Assembly: GCA_014584695.1 (NCBI GenBank)
Contig: JACTMI010000046.1
Location: 1-64,000 of the forward strand
Reading direction: 5' to 3'
DNA length: 64,000 nt
Source: Acidobacteriota bacterium
Lineage (GTDB): Bacteria > Acidobacteriota > Thermoanaerobaculia > Multivoradales > JAGPDF01
The translations under genes and the position numbers were made by a program. This document shows positions 18,481 to 26,830 of the stretch, in pieces (within the stretch, counting starts at the first letter, position 1; every line of letters starts with the position of its first letter). The notes beneath the pieces were generated by a model that was given only the letters and a program-made list of their open reading frames with translations, searched no databases and was not told the DNA's origin.

Positions 18481-20542
18481 GAGGCTTCCTCGGCTGGCGC
18501 CGCGGCGAGCGCCTCGGCGATCGCGCGGATCTCCGGAATGCGGGATCGCCGGCCGCGATCGATCCAGGGGCCACGGGCCGCCGTGGGGTAGGACTCGAGC
18601 GACCGATAGAGGGCGAGGCGCTCTTCCACGGCGATCGGTGGAAAGGCGAAGCGCGCGGCGAAGCGGCCGAGTCGGTCGAGCGCCGCCGGATCGCCGATCG
18701 CGGCGAGCGCTCGAATCGCCTTGAGTCGGGTGGCGCGGCGGCGGCCCCAGAAATCGCGGGCGGCGACCAGCGCCGCGAGCGGCTCGACCGCCTCCACCAT
18801 GCGGTGCTCGCCGGCGAGCTCGATGGCTTCTTCGGCGAGCAGCGGGTCACGGTGCTCGAGGGCCTTGCGCAGCAGCTCGCGCGGCACCTCCTGGTCGAAG
18901 GCAAAGAGGTTTCGGATCGCCTCGAGACGGACACGCAGATCGCCGTGCTCGGCGCAGCGGCGCACCGCCGGAACCGAGCCGGGGTCGCCGATGCGACGCA
19001 GCAGCAGCAGCATGTTGCGCACGACGTACCAACGCGGATCGGAGAGCAGGTGGGTCGCGTCCCGAACCACCATCGGCCCGAGCCCGGCGAGCAGATCGAG
19101 CAGAAGGTGGCGCAGGCCGCGGTCGTCCGTCTCCGCGAGGATGCCGATCAGGTGGCGGCTGGCGTTCGCCCCGAGCCGTCGCAGGAGCAGGCCGGCCTGG
19201 ACGAGCCCCTCGTCGGAGACCTCGGGCAGTACCGCCGCCAGCGCGACGATCGACTCGCGCCCCGACAGGCGCTCGGCCGCGCGCCGAAAGGGCTGCTCGG
19301 CCCCCTCCTCGCGAGCGGCGCACGGCCGGCGCCGAGCAGCCGGCGATATCCGGATTCCAGACGGTGGAGCACCGCGGGGAGTCTGTCGGCAGCGATCTCG
19401 GGGCGCTCGGCCAACTCGAGCAAGGCCTGAGTCGCCGCCCGGTCGATCGCGCCGGGAGCGAGCTCGCGGGCCACCTCGGCCGCCCCCGGTCCTAGCGGCA
19501 CGGTGGCGGGACCCTCCGGCAGCTCCAGCACGATCTCGAGTCGCTGCTCGGGTGGATGATCTTCGAGAAATGCGTCGAGGTCGGCGGCCGCGAAGGCGCG
19601 ACGCAGGCGGGTCAACCGCTCCGGATCGAAGCTGCGCGCGCGCTCTCCCGCAGTCGACCGCGAGGACTCGACGGCGCTGCGCACGCGCTCGGCCTCCGCG
19701 GGCGAGAGCGCCGCCAGCAGCGGGGCCAGCGCCGCCCGCGCGTCGGCGGTGGTCGACAGCGCGGCCGCCAGTGCCTGCGCCATTCGATCTCGCCGCTCGA
19801 GCGGCAGGCGCTCGATCAGGCGCGCGAGGCCGGCGGCGCGCTCGGCGCCTGGCGACGCCGCGTAGTCCTCGGCCGCCGCGATCAGCGCGGCGGTGATCGT
19901 CGCCGCCGCCCAGGGCTGGCCCTCGAGCGGCCCGGAAGCTCCCCCCTCGAGCAAGGAGCGCAGCAGCTCGATCGCCGTCCTTCCGCTGGCGAGCCAAGCC
20001 GCCAGCACGTCCCCCGGGAGCGCGCCGCTCGCGATCAGCCGGCGCGCCAGGCGCTCCCACAGCGCCCCGCCTTCGATCCCCTCTTGCTCCTGGTCGGCAT
20101 CGACCAGCGCCACCGCCGAATAGTCCATGTCGCGCGCGCGCAGCCGGCTGAGACCCGCGGCGCCGAGCTCGGCGGCGAGCGAGCCCGCGGCGCGCGCTCG
20201 CCGGCTGTCGAGCGCGAGGGCGCGGAGCAGGATCTCGAGCTCGCGGGGCTCGACTCCGGGCTCGACGGTCAGCCCGGCGGCCCCGCGTCGTCGCAGCAGC
20301 TCGGCCAGCCGCTGCGCGGAAGAAGAATCGTAGCGGCGCTCGCCGCAGAGCAGCGCCTCGCGCGTCGGCACGAGCTCGACCGGTCCGGTCTCCTCGAGCA
20401 GGCGCGCCAACGACTCGATCCCCTTGGCCAGACCGGCGACCGCGCTCGGATGGCCCGTGGGATAGGCGGCGAGCGCCCGCCACGCGATCGCGAGATCGCG
20501 CAGGAACGCGGTGAACAGCGAATCGACCGGGTCCGCGGCCAA
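18477..20542 (-). pseudogene. HEAT-repeat protein gene with a frameshift
   Basis: Two overlapping frames make one protein of about 690 residues. From the TTG at 20540-20542 the frame reads well to about 19310, ending in LESGYRRLLGAGRAP. A -1 change then gives a coherent continuation (RAAERLSGRESIVALAAVL onward) to the stop at 18477. Restoring one G in the five-G run (minus strand, 19301-19305) would join them. The N-terminus (YPTGHPSAVAGL, RRRGAAGLTVEPGVEPRELEILL) resembles that of the HD-GYP partner. The C-terminal part is HEAT-like helices (LGANASRHLIGIL, LSDPRWYVVRNMLLLLRRIGDP), probably a protein-binding scaffold. It may be a real pseudogene, a sequencing error or a phase-variable tract. 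Confidence 0.75.
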
Positions 20543-20551
20543 AGTGGGCCG

Positions 20552-20557
20552 ATTCTA
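20552..20557 (-). promoter_or_regulatory. Candidate -10 (TAGAAT) for the HEAT/HD-GYP pair
   Basis: TAGAAT on the minus strand lies 9 bases before the TTG start, so transcripts would be leaderless or nearly so. No Shine-Dalgarno precedes the TTG. Confidence 0.4.
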
Positions 20558-20709
20558 CGCGGACCATCGCGGCCCCGCCGCGAGCGGCGCCCCCCCTGGG
20601 CGGTAGAGTCCTCGGGATGACGGGATCGGCGCGGGAGGCCCCGGACTTCGGCGCGCCGGTCCGCCGACGACGAGGCCCTGCTGATCGCGCTGCGACCGGT
20701 AGCCTCCGC

Positions 20710-20715
20710 TAAGCT
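20710..20715 (+). promoter_or_regulatory. Candidate extended -10 (GCTAAGCT) for ubiA
   Basis: TAAGCT preceded by GC sits 12 bases before the UbiA ATG, matching the GCTAnnnT pattern seen before other genes here. The 170-base gap before ubiA (20558-20727) also has an out-of-frame SADDEALLIALR-like phrase that may be a gene scrap. Confidence 0.35.
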
Positions 20716-20727
20716 TCCGGGTCGTCC

Positions 20728-21720
20728 ATGAGGAAGCTCGGTCTCTACGTCCAGCTGTCGCGTCCCTTCACGCTGCTGCCGCCGCTGATCGGCATCGTCT
20801 CCGGCGCGGTCTGCGCCTGGGGCTCGGTCCACAATCCGGATCCGGCGCGCGAGCTGACCGCCTCGGTCTTGCTCACCGTCGCTTTGGGGTCGCTGTGCGC
20901 GAGCTTCCTCAACGCGGCGTCGAACGCGATCAACCAGATCACCGACCTCGAGATCGACCGGGTCAACAAGCCCGGCCGGCCGCTGGTGACCGGCGCGCTC
21001 TCGCTCGCCCAGGGCTGGCGCTTCACCTGGCTGTTCTACCTGCTCGCGCTGATCCCGACCTGGCTGGTGGTGGTCCATCCCTACACGACCTGGGGCGAGA
21101 AGCTCCGCGCGCCGCTCGTCTCCCACCAGACGTTCTTCATCTATCTCGCGGGCTTGATCTTCACCCTGGTCTACTCGGTGCCGGCGTGGGGACGGACCAA
21201 GGCGCGCGGCATGTGGGCCAATTGGACGATCGCCGTGCCCCGAGGCTGTCTGCTCAAGGTCGCCGGCTGGGCGATGGTGGCCAACATCTGGCACTGGGAG
21301 CCGTGGGCGATCGGCGTCATCTTCATGCTCTTCCTGGTCGGCGCCAGCTCGACCAAGGACTTCGCCGACATCGAGGGCGACCGCGCCGGCGGCTGCCAGA
21401 CGCTGCCCATCCTCCACGGCCCGAAGCGGGCCGCCTGGATCATCGCGCCCTTCTTCGTCTTCCCCTGGCTGCTGCTGCCGCTGTTCGCCTACTGGCCCGA
21501 TCCGCAGAACCCGGAGCACGCGATCCTCACCGGTCACCCGCTCTTCCTGGCCCTGCTCGGCAGCGGCTTGACGATCTGGGGCTGCTACACGGTCTACATG
21601 CTGCTGCGTGACCCCGAGTCCCTGACCCGCACCGAGAACCACCCCAGCTGGCGCCACATGTACCTGATGATGATGGCCGCGCAGATCGGCTTCGCGGCGG
21701 CCTACCTGCTGCCGCACTGA
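20728..21720 (+). CDS. UbiA family prenyltransferase
   Basis: A 330-residue polytopic membrane protein with both Asp-rich motifs of the UbiA superfamily: NQITDLEIDRVNKPGRP (NxxxDxxxD) in the first cytoplasmic loop and KDFADIEGDRAGG (DxxxD) in the second. About nine hydrophobic segments are visible. These enzymes move a polyprenyl group from its diphosphate to an aromatic ring or a glycerol phosphate. The acceptor cannot be chosen from sequence; the close spacing of the N/D residues and overall length fit (geranylgeranyl)glycerol-phosphate, chlorophyll or quinone-type members. It is a single gene with its own promoter, about 3.4 kb from the DUF92 kinase-like gene. Confidence 0.9.
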   Translation: MRKLGLYVQLSRPFTLLPPLIGIVSGAVCAWGSVHNPDPARELTASVLLTVALGSLCASFLNAASNAINQITDLEIDRVNKPGRPLVTGALSLAQGWRFTWLFYLLALIPTWLVVVHPYTTWGEKLRAPLVSHQTFFIYLAGLIFTLVYSVPAWGRTKARGMWANWTIAVPRGCLLKVAGWAMVANIWHWEPWAIGVIFMLFLVGASSTKDFADIEGDRAGGCQTLPILHGPKRAAWIIAPFFVFPWLLLPLFAYWPDPQNPEHAILTGHPLFLALLGSGLTIWGCYTVYMLLRDPESLTRTENHPSWRHMYLMMMAAQIGFAAAYLLPH

Positions 21721-21742
21721 CGAGATCGCTCGAGGCTTGGGC

Positions 21743-21748
21743 TACAGT
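21743..21748 (+). promoter_or_regulatory. Candidate extended -10 (GCTACAGT) for pabB-pabC
   Basis: TACAGT preceded by GC lies 40 bases before the GTG start at 21788 and fits the local GCTAnnnT pattern. Confidence 0.35.
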
Positions 21749-21787
21749 GTCCGTCGTGACGGTAGCAGGTGACCGAGCTCCGGGCTC

Positions 21788-23545
21788 GTGCTGACGCCGG
21801 ATTCGCTGGCGACGCCGCGCGCCGCCTGGATGAGGGCGCCGGAGGCCGGGACCGAGGCTTGGTGGCGCTTCACCGACCCGCGGGGCGCGCTCGTCGCGCG
21901 GACGGCGGGGGAGCTGCCGGCGCTGCTCGTCGAAGTCGAGCGCGCGGCGGCGCGGGGTCTCTGGGCGGTCGGACACGTCGACTACGAAGCGGCTCCGGGT
22001 TGCGATCCGGCGCTCGCCGTGGTCTCGCCCGCGCGCTCGCCGGTCGCCGCGTTCGGGCTGTTCGACGCGCCGGCGGTGACCGGACCGCCCGACCGCGCGA
22101 GCGGGCTGGCGGCGATCCTCGGTCTCGAGCCGGGGATCTCCGCGACCGCGCACGCCGCGGCGGTGGCCGAGGTGAAGGCGGCGATCGCTCGCGGCGACAG
22201 CTATCAGGTGAATCTCACGCTGCCGATGACCGGCCGGCTCGAAGGCTCGCCGGAGGCGCTCTTCGCCCATCTCGGACCCGCCTCGCGCGCGCCCTACGCG
22301 GCCTACCTCGACCTCGGCGCGCGCGCTCTGCTCTCGCTCTCGCCCGAGCTCTTCTTCGAGCGCGACGCGGGCCGCCTGCGCATGCGGCCGATGAAGGGGA
22401 CGCGGCCGCGCGGGCGTTACCTGGAGGAAGACGAGGCGGTCGCGGCCGATCTCGCCGGCGCGGCGAAGGACCGCGCCGAGAATCTGATGATCGTCGACAT
22501 GGCGAGAAACGACCTCGGTCGCCTGGCTCGCGCCGGCTCGGTCGAGGTGACGCGGCTGTTCGAGCTCGAGCGCTATCCGACCGTCTGGCAGTTGACCTCG
22601 ACCGTCGAGGCGGCCGCCGGCGCCGGCCTGCCGGAGATCTTCGGCGCGCTCTTCCCCTGCGCGTCGGTGACCGGGGCGCCCAAGGCGGCAACAATGGGGA
22701 TCATCGCGCGGCTCGAGCGGCGGCCCCGCGGCGCCTACTGTGGCGCGATCGGCTACGTGGCGCCCGGCGGTCGGGCCCGCTTCTCGGTGGCGATCCGCAC
22801 CGCGGAGATCGATGGCTCGTCCGGAAACGTCTGCTATGGCGTCGGCGGCGGCGTGGTCTGGGATTCGGACGCGGCCGAGGAGTGGCGGGAGTGCCTCGCC
22901 AAGGCGGCCGCGCTCTCGGCGCCGGAGCCCGCCGGGCTCTTCGAGACCCTCGCTTGGCGACCGCACCGCGGCGCGCCCCGGCTCGAACGTCACCTCGGGC
23001 GGCTGGCCGCTTCGGCCCGCCACTTCGATCTGCCGTTCGACGCCGAGGCCGCGCGCGAGCGTCTCGCCGCGGCGGTCGTCGGCCGCTCCGAGGCCCAGCG
23101 GGTGCGCCTCGAGCTCTCCCCCGACGGTCGGCTGGCGGCCTCGGCCGAGCCCTTCCGTCGCGAGCGGCGCCCCTGGCGGGTCGCTCTCGCCAGCCGGCCC
23201 GTGGACGGCGCGGACCCGGCGCTCTGCCACAAGACGACCCGCCGCGCCGTCTACGACCAGGCGCTCGCCGAGGCGCGCCGCCGCGGGCTCGACGAGCCGC
23301 TGCTCTGGAACCGGAGCGGCGAGCTGACCGAGGGGGCGCGGACCAACCTGATGCTCGAGATCGACGGCCGGTGGCTGACGCCGGCGCGACGGTGCGGTCT
23401 GCTCGCCGGGGTCTTTCGCCAGCAGCTGCTGGAGACGGGGCGGGTCGAGGAAGCGATCCTCCGCCCCGCCGATCTCGCGCGGGCCGAGCGGGTGGCGCTG
23501 GTCAACGCGCTGCGGGGCTGGATCCCGGCGCGGGTGGTCGGTTAG
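21788..23545 (+). CDS. pabB: Aminodeoxychorismate synthase component I fused to aminodeoxychorismate lyase
   Basis: A 585-residue fusion. Residues 1 to about 385 are a chorismate-binding domain: GDSYQVNLTLPM, MRPMKGTRPRG, ENLMIVDMARNDLGR, FPCASVTGAPKAATM and CYGVGGGVVWDS. The remaining part is a class IV PLP aminotransferase-like domain (LFETLAW, CHKTTRRAVYD with the likely PLP lysine, LWNRSGELTEGARTNL). PabB makes 4-amino-4-deoxychorismate using ammonia from a PabA glutaminase, and PabC converts it to p-aminobenzoate for folate. This PabB-PabC order is a known fusion. PabA is not in the window. Start is GTG with a modest ribosome binding site. Confidence 0.92.
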   Translation: MLTPDSLATPRAAWMRAPEAGTEAWWRFTDPRGALVARTAGELPALLVEVERAAARGLWAVGHVDYEAAPGCDPALAVVSPARSPVAAFGLFDAPAVTGPPDRASGLAAILGLEPGISATAHAAAVAEVKAAIARGDSYQVNLTLPMTGRLEGSPEALFAHLGPASRAPYAAYLDLGARALLSLSPELFFERDAGRLRMRPMKGTRPRGRYLEEDEAVAADLAGAAKDRAENLMIVDMARNDLGRLARAGSVEVTRLFELERYPTVWQLTSTVEAAAGAGLPEIFGALFPCASVTGAPKAATMGIIARLERRPRGAYCGAIGYVAPGGRARFSVAIRTAEIDGSSGNVCYGVGGGVVWDSDAAEEWRECLAKAAALSAPEPAGLFETLAWRPHRGAPRLERHLGRLAASARHFDLPFDAEAARERLAAAVVGRSEAQRVRLELSPDGRLAASAEPFRRERRPWRVALASRPVDGADPALCHKTTRRAVYDQALAEARRRGLDEPLLWNRSGELTEGARTNLMLEIDGRWLTPARRCGLLAGVFRQQLLETGRVEEAILRPADLARAERVALVNALRGWIPARVVG

Positions 23546-23555
23546 GAGTGGCCCG

Positions 23556-23783
23556 TCAGTTGGCGCAGAAGCCGGCGCCGCAGCCGCCGCGGCCGCAGGT
23601 GGGCTCGGGAGCTGGCGAGCGGTCCCGGCCGGTGGCCGCGCGCGCGGCGAAAGTGGAAAGCTCGCGCGCGACGCGACCCGCGGCGCAACGGGGGCAGCTC
23701 ACATCGGCGGCTCCCGCGCCCACCTGCTGCAGCGTTTCGAAACGGTGGCCACAGGACTCGCAGCGATACTCGTAGAGCGGCAT
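23556..23783 (-). CDS. FmdB-type zinc ribbon regulatory protein
   Basis: A 75-residue protein starting MPLYEYRCESCGHRFE, the standard FmdB/CxxC zinc ribbon signature. Two CxxC pairs (Cys8/Cys11 and the SCPRC pair) would bind one zinc, and the tail ends in a Gly/Cys-rich CGRGGCGAGFC. The family is named after a putative regulator of formamidase, but its general role is unknown. It lies convergent to the pabB-pabC gene with a 10-base gap. Confidence 0.9.
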   Translation of the reverse strand: MPLYEYRCESCGHRFETLQQVGAGAADVSCPRCAAGRVARELSTFAARAATGRDRSPAPEPTCGRGGCGAGFCAN

Positions 23784-23801
23784 CGAAACCTCGGGTCTCG
23801 G

Positions 23802-24317
23802 TCAGGGGTTGCGGGTCCGGCGCCGGACGAGCACCAGGCCGGCGAGCAGCAAGAGCGCTCCCAGCCCGGCGAAGCCCGCCGGGCTGGCGGCCGGGATCTC
23901 GAACGGCGCGCAGACGGCCGGGAAGGGGTCTTCGACGTCGAGCAGCGTCTCGTCGAACAGGGCGACGCCGATCCCGGGGTTCACCTGGGAGATCGGCGGC
24001 AGGCCGACCACGCCGGAGACCGTGTGCACGCCGCCGTCCGCCGGCACTTCGAGCGGCACCGTGCGGACCAACGCACCTTCGTCGTAGATCTCCAGCCGGA
24101 AGCTGTCGGTGCCGCCGCCCGGATCCGCGGTCACCTGGACCTGAAACGCGAGCTGGCAGCGGTCGACCGACAGGCTCTGAAGCGCACCGACCACCACCGC
24201 GTCGCCGCCGCTCGGCACGGCGCTCAGCCCCCCCTCGGGCGCGTTGGTGGCGCGCACGGCAACCGCCCACAGCGGCAGCGCGATGGCGGCGAGCACGGCG
24301 GCGCGACGGATTCTCAC
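23802..24317 (-). CDS. Exported protein with IPTL-CTERM-like sorting tail
   Basis: A 171-residue protein with an N-terminal signal (RIRRAAVLAAIALPLW) and a beta-rich middle with few conserved features. The C-terminus ends IPAASPAGFAGLG, then a Leu-rich helix and an Arg cluster (VLVRRRTRN), which is the tripartite layout of IPTL/PEP-CTERM sorting signals. Such tails are cut by exosortase-type enzymes at the surface; no exosortase gene is in this window. Function is otherwise unknown. The start is GTG at 24315-24317, just after a TAGAAT element, with no Shine-Dalgarno. Confidence 0.72.
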   Translation of the reverse strand: MRIRRAAVLAAIALPLWAVAVRATNAPEGGLSAVPSGGDAVVVGALQSLSVDRCQLAFQVQVTADPGGGTDSFRLEIYDEGALVRTVPLEVPADGGVHTVSGVVGLPPISQVNPGIGVALFDETLLDVEDPFPAVCAPFEIPAASPAGFAGLGALLLLAGLVLVRRRTRNP

Positions 24318-24324
24318 GCGCTAG

Positions 24325-24330
24325 ATTCTA
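24325..24330 (-). promoter_or_regulatory. Candidate extended -10 (GCTAGAAT), leaderless start
   Basis: On the minus strand GCTAGAATCTAG lies about 8 bases from the GTG at 24317, and the element is itself a near palindrome (CTAGA-T-TCTAG). The transcript would start at the start codon. Confidence 0.4.
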
Positions 24331-24362
24331 GCACCGCCCCGCTGCGGGCGGCGGGAGGGGGG

Positions 24363-25343
24363 TCAGCCGAGCAGGTCGGCCACCGCCGCGCGCTCCTCGC
24401 GCAGCTCGCGGTCGGTGGCGTCGAGCTGCTCGCGACTCCAGGCGTCGAGCGGCAGGTCCTGGACGATCTGGTAGTCGCCGCCGCGGCAGACGCACGGGTA
24501 GGAATAGACCACGCCTTCGGCGATGCCGTAGCTGCCGTCGGCGGGCACCCCCATCGAGACCCAGTCGCCCTCGCGGCTGCCGAGCGCCCAGTCGCGCATG
24601 TGGTCGATCGCCGCCGAAGCGGCCGAGGCGGCCGACGAGGCGCCGCGCGCCTTGATGATGGCGGCGCCGCGCTGCTGCACGGTCGGGATGAAGGTCTCGC
24701 GGTACCAGCCCTGCTCGACCAGCTCGGTCGCCGGCCGGCCGGCGACCGTGGCGTGCGCGATGTCGGGGAACTGGGTCGAGGAGTGATTGCCCCAGATGGT
24801 CATCTTGCGGATCTCGCGCGCTGGCGTGGCGGTCCGGGCGGCGAGCTGCGAGAGCGCGCGATTGTGGTCGAGCCGGGTCATGGCGTGGAACTGGCGCGGC
24901 GAGAGCCCCGCGGCGCTCGAGGCGGCGATCATGCAGTTGGTGTTCGCCGGGTTGCCGACCACCAGCACCCGGACCCCGCGCGCGGCGCCGGCCGCGAGCG
25001 CGCGGCCCTGCGGCCCGAAGATCTTGCCGTTCTCGGACAGCAGGTCCTTGCGCTCCATGCCCGGGCCGCGCGGCTTGGCGCCGACCAGGAAGGCGTAGTC
25101 GGTGCCGTCGAAGCCAGCGCCGAGGTCGGCGGTGCACACCACTCCCGCCAGCAGCGGGAAGGCGCAGTCGGCGAGCTCCATCGCCACCCCTTCGAGGGCG
25201 GAAAGCGCGGGCGGGATCTCGATCAGCTGCAGGATCACCGGCTGCTCGCGGCCGAGCAGCTCGCCCGCAGCCAGGCGGAAGGTCAGGGAGTAGCCGATGT
25301 GGCCGGCGGCGCCGGTGACGGCGATGCGGACGGGTTCTCTCAT
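24363..25343 (-). CDS. mdh: Malate dehydrogenase (cytosolic type)
   Basis: A 326-residue malate dehydrogenase of the group with N-terminal [15 protein letters not shown], rather than the shorter lactate-dehydrogenase-like type. It shows [42 protein letters not shown], and the catalytic [11 protein letters not shown]. It oxidises malate to oxaloacetate with NAD in the TCA cycle. A divergent gene (LKR) starts 155 bases away, with a long inverted repeat between them. The likely GTG/ATG choice is clear: ATG at 25341-25343. Confidence 0.95.
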   Translation of the reverse strand: MREPVRIAVTGAAGHIGYSLTFRLAAGELLGREQPVILQLIEIPPALSALEGVAMELADCAFPLLAGVVCTADLGAGFDGTDYAFLVGAKPRGPGMERKDLLSENGKIFGPQGRALAAGAARGVRVLVVGNPANTNCMIAASSAAGLSPRQFHAMTRLDHNRALSQLAARTATPAREIRKMTIWGNHSSTQFPDIAHATVAGRPATELVEQGWYRETFIPTVQQRGAAIIKARGASSAASAASAAIDHMRDWALGSREGDWVSMGVPADGSYGIAEGVVYSYPCVCRGGDYQIVQDLPLDAWSREQLDATDRELREERAAVADLLG

Positions 25344-25398
25344 GGTGCTGGCGATCCTACCGCCAGGAGCGGACCGGGATGGCCACCCGAAAGGGTGA

Positions 25399-25449
25399 GA
25401 GCCTGTGAAGGAATCTCCAGCGACCCACTGGAGATTCCCTCACAGGCTC
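25399..25449. repeat. Long inverted repeat in the mdh/LKR divergent region
   Basis: Two 10-bp arms (GAGCCTGTGA with TCACAGGCTC, and GAATCTCCAG with CTGGAGATTC) are separated by a 2x2 internal bulge and close on a 7-base loop. Both flanking genes point away, so it is not a terminator. It could be a dispersed palindrome or a regulatory element. Its GCCTGTG start recurs near 63413 beside other palindromes. Confidence 0.6.
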
Positions 25450-25485
25450 CGAGCCGAGGTCTGGCCGAGGGCGCGCGGCAGCCGC

Positions 25486-25491
25486 TATTCT
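25486..25491 (+). promoter_or_regulatory. Candidate extended -10 (GCTATTCT) for the LKR/SDH operon
   Basis: TATTCT preceded by GC lies 7 bases before the ATG at 25499, so the mRNA would be nearly leaderless. No Shine-Dalgarno is present. Confidence 0.4.
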
Positions 25492-25498
25492 CCGTGAG

Positions 25499-26830
25499 AT
25501 GGCCGCCACGATCGGGATTCGCGCCGAGGACAAGAACCGTTGGGAGCGCCGGGCGCCGCTCACCCCTGACCACGTGCGCGAGCTCGTCGAAGAGCAGGGA
25601 CTCGAGCTCGTCGTCCAGCCCTCGGGCCGGCGCGCCTTTGCCGACCGCGACTACGCCGACGCCGGCGCCCGCCTCGACGCCGATCTCGGCGGCTGCGATC
25701 TGGTCCTCGGGGTCAAGGAGATCCCGCCCGACCAGCTCGTCGCCGACAAGGTCTATCTCTACTTCTCACACGTCATCAAGGGGCAGGCACACAACATGCC
25801 GATGCTCGCGCGCCTGCTCGAGCTGGGGTCGACGCTGCTCGACTACGAGCGGATCGTCGACCGCCGGGGGCGGCGGCTGATCTTCTTCGGCCGCCACGCC
25901 GGCTACGCCGGCATGCTCGACACCCTCTGGGCCTTCGGCCAGCGCTTCGCGGCCGAGGGGATCGACACTCCCTTCGAGCGCATCCGCCGGGCCCACGACT
26001 ACTCCAGCCTCGAGGAGGCGCTCGCTCACGTCGCCCGCGTCGGCGAGGAGATTCGCAAGCGCGGGTTGCCGACCGGGCGGCGGCCGGTCATCTGCGGCTT
26101 CACCGGCTCGGGCAACGTGACCCAGGGGGCGATGGAGGTCTTCGAGCGGCTGCCGGTCCTCGACGTCGATCCGGAGGTCCTGCTCGAGCTCGCCGAGGAT
26201 CGCGACCGGCCGCGCAACGTGCTCTATCGCACTCGCTTCGAACGCCACCACCGCTACCGCCGGCGGACCGACGGCGGCTTCGATGCCGCCGAGCTCACCG
26301 CCCACCCCGAGCGCTACGAGAGCGGGCTGCCCCCCTACCTGCCGCACCTGTCGATGCTGGTGCACGGCGCCTTCTGGCAACCGCCGCAGCCCCGGCTGGT
26401 GCGGCGCGAGGATCTGGCGGGGCTCTTCGAACGCGAGCCACAGCCGAAGCTGCGGGTGATCGGCGACATCGCCTGTGACGTCGATGGCGCGATCGCGGCG
26501 ACCGTGCGGGCGACCGATCCGGGCGCGCCGGTCTACCTCTACGACCCGGTCGCCGGCGCCGAAGTCCCCGGCCTGGCCGGCCGCGGCGTCGTGGTCATGG
26601 CGGTCGACAACCTCCCCTGCGAGCTGCCGGTCGAGGCCTCGCACCATTTCGGCGACAGCCTGGTCCGCTTCGTCGGCGCGCTCGCCCGCTGCGACTGGCG
26701 CCGGCGCTACGAGGAGCTGGCGCTGCCCGAGGAGCTGGCCGGCGCGGTGATCGCGCACCGCGGCGAGCTCACGCCGCCGTATCGCCATCTCGAGCCGGCC
26801 CTGGCCGCGGCCGCCGGGAGGCCGGCATGA
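25499..26830 (+). CDS. Lysine-ketoglutarate reductase-like protein
   Basis: A 443-residue member of the alanine dehydrogenase/PNT N-terminal superfamily. The opening GIRAEDKNRWERRAPLTPDHV, FSHVIKGQAHNMPML, FFGRHAGYAGMLDTL and FTGSGNVTQGAMEVF segments match the N-terminal (LKR) half of the eukaryote-type bifunctional AASS enzyme. LKR joins lysine and 2-oxoglutarate to saccharopine with NADPH. The following gene matches the SDH half, so the pair forms a split AASS. The 4-base overlap implies coupled translation. Confidence 0.85.
   Translation: MAATIGIRAEDKNRWERRAPLTPDHVRELVEEQGLELVVQPSGRRAFADRDYADAGARLDADLGGCDLVLGVKEIPPDQLVADKVYLYFSHVIKGQAHNMPMLARLLELGSTLLDYERIVDRRGRRLIFFGRHAGYAGMLDTLWAFGQRFAAEGIDTPFERIRRAHDYSSLEEALAHVARVGEEIRKRGLPTGRRPVICGFTGSGNVTQGAMEVFERLPVLDVDPEVLLELAEDRDRPRNVLYRTRFERHHRYRRRTDGGFDAAELTAHPERYESGLPPYLPHLSMLVHGAFWQPPQPRLVRREDLAGLFEREPQPKLRVIGDIACDVDGAIAATVRATDPGAPVYLYDPVAGAEVPGLAGRGVVVMAVDNLPCELPVEASHHFGDSLVRFVGALARCDWRRRYEELALPEELAGAVIAHRGELTPPYRHLEPALAAAAGRPA

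Noticed and set aside
20618-20713. A 31-codon ORF before ubiA and an out-of-frame SADDEALLIALR phrase.
   Set aside because: Too short and frame-broken to support a gene; possibly a scrap of a lost gene but not provable here.
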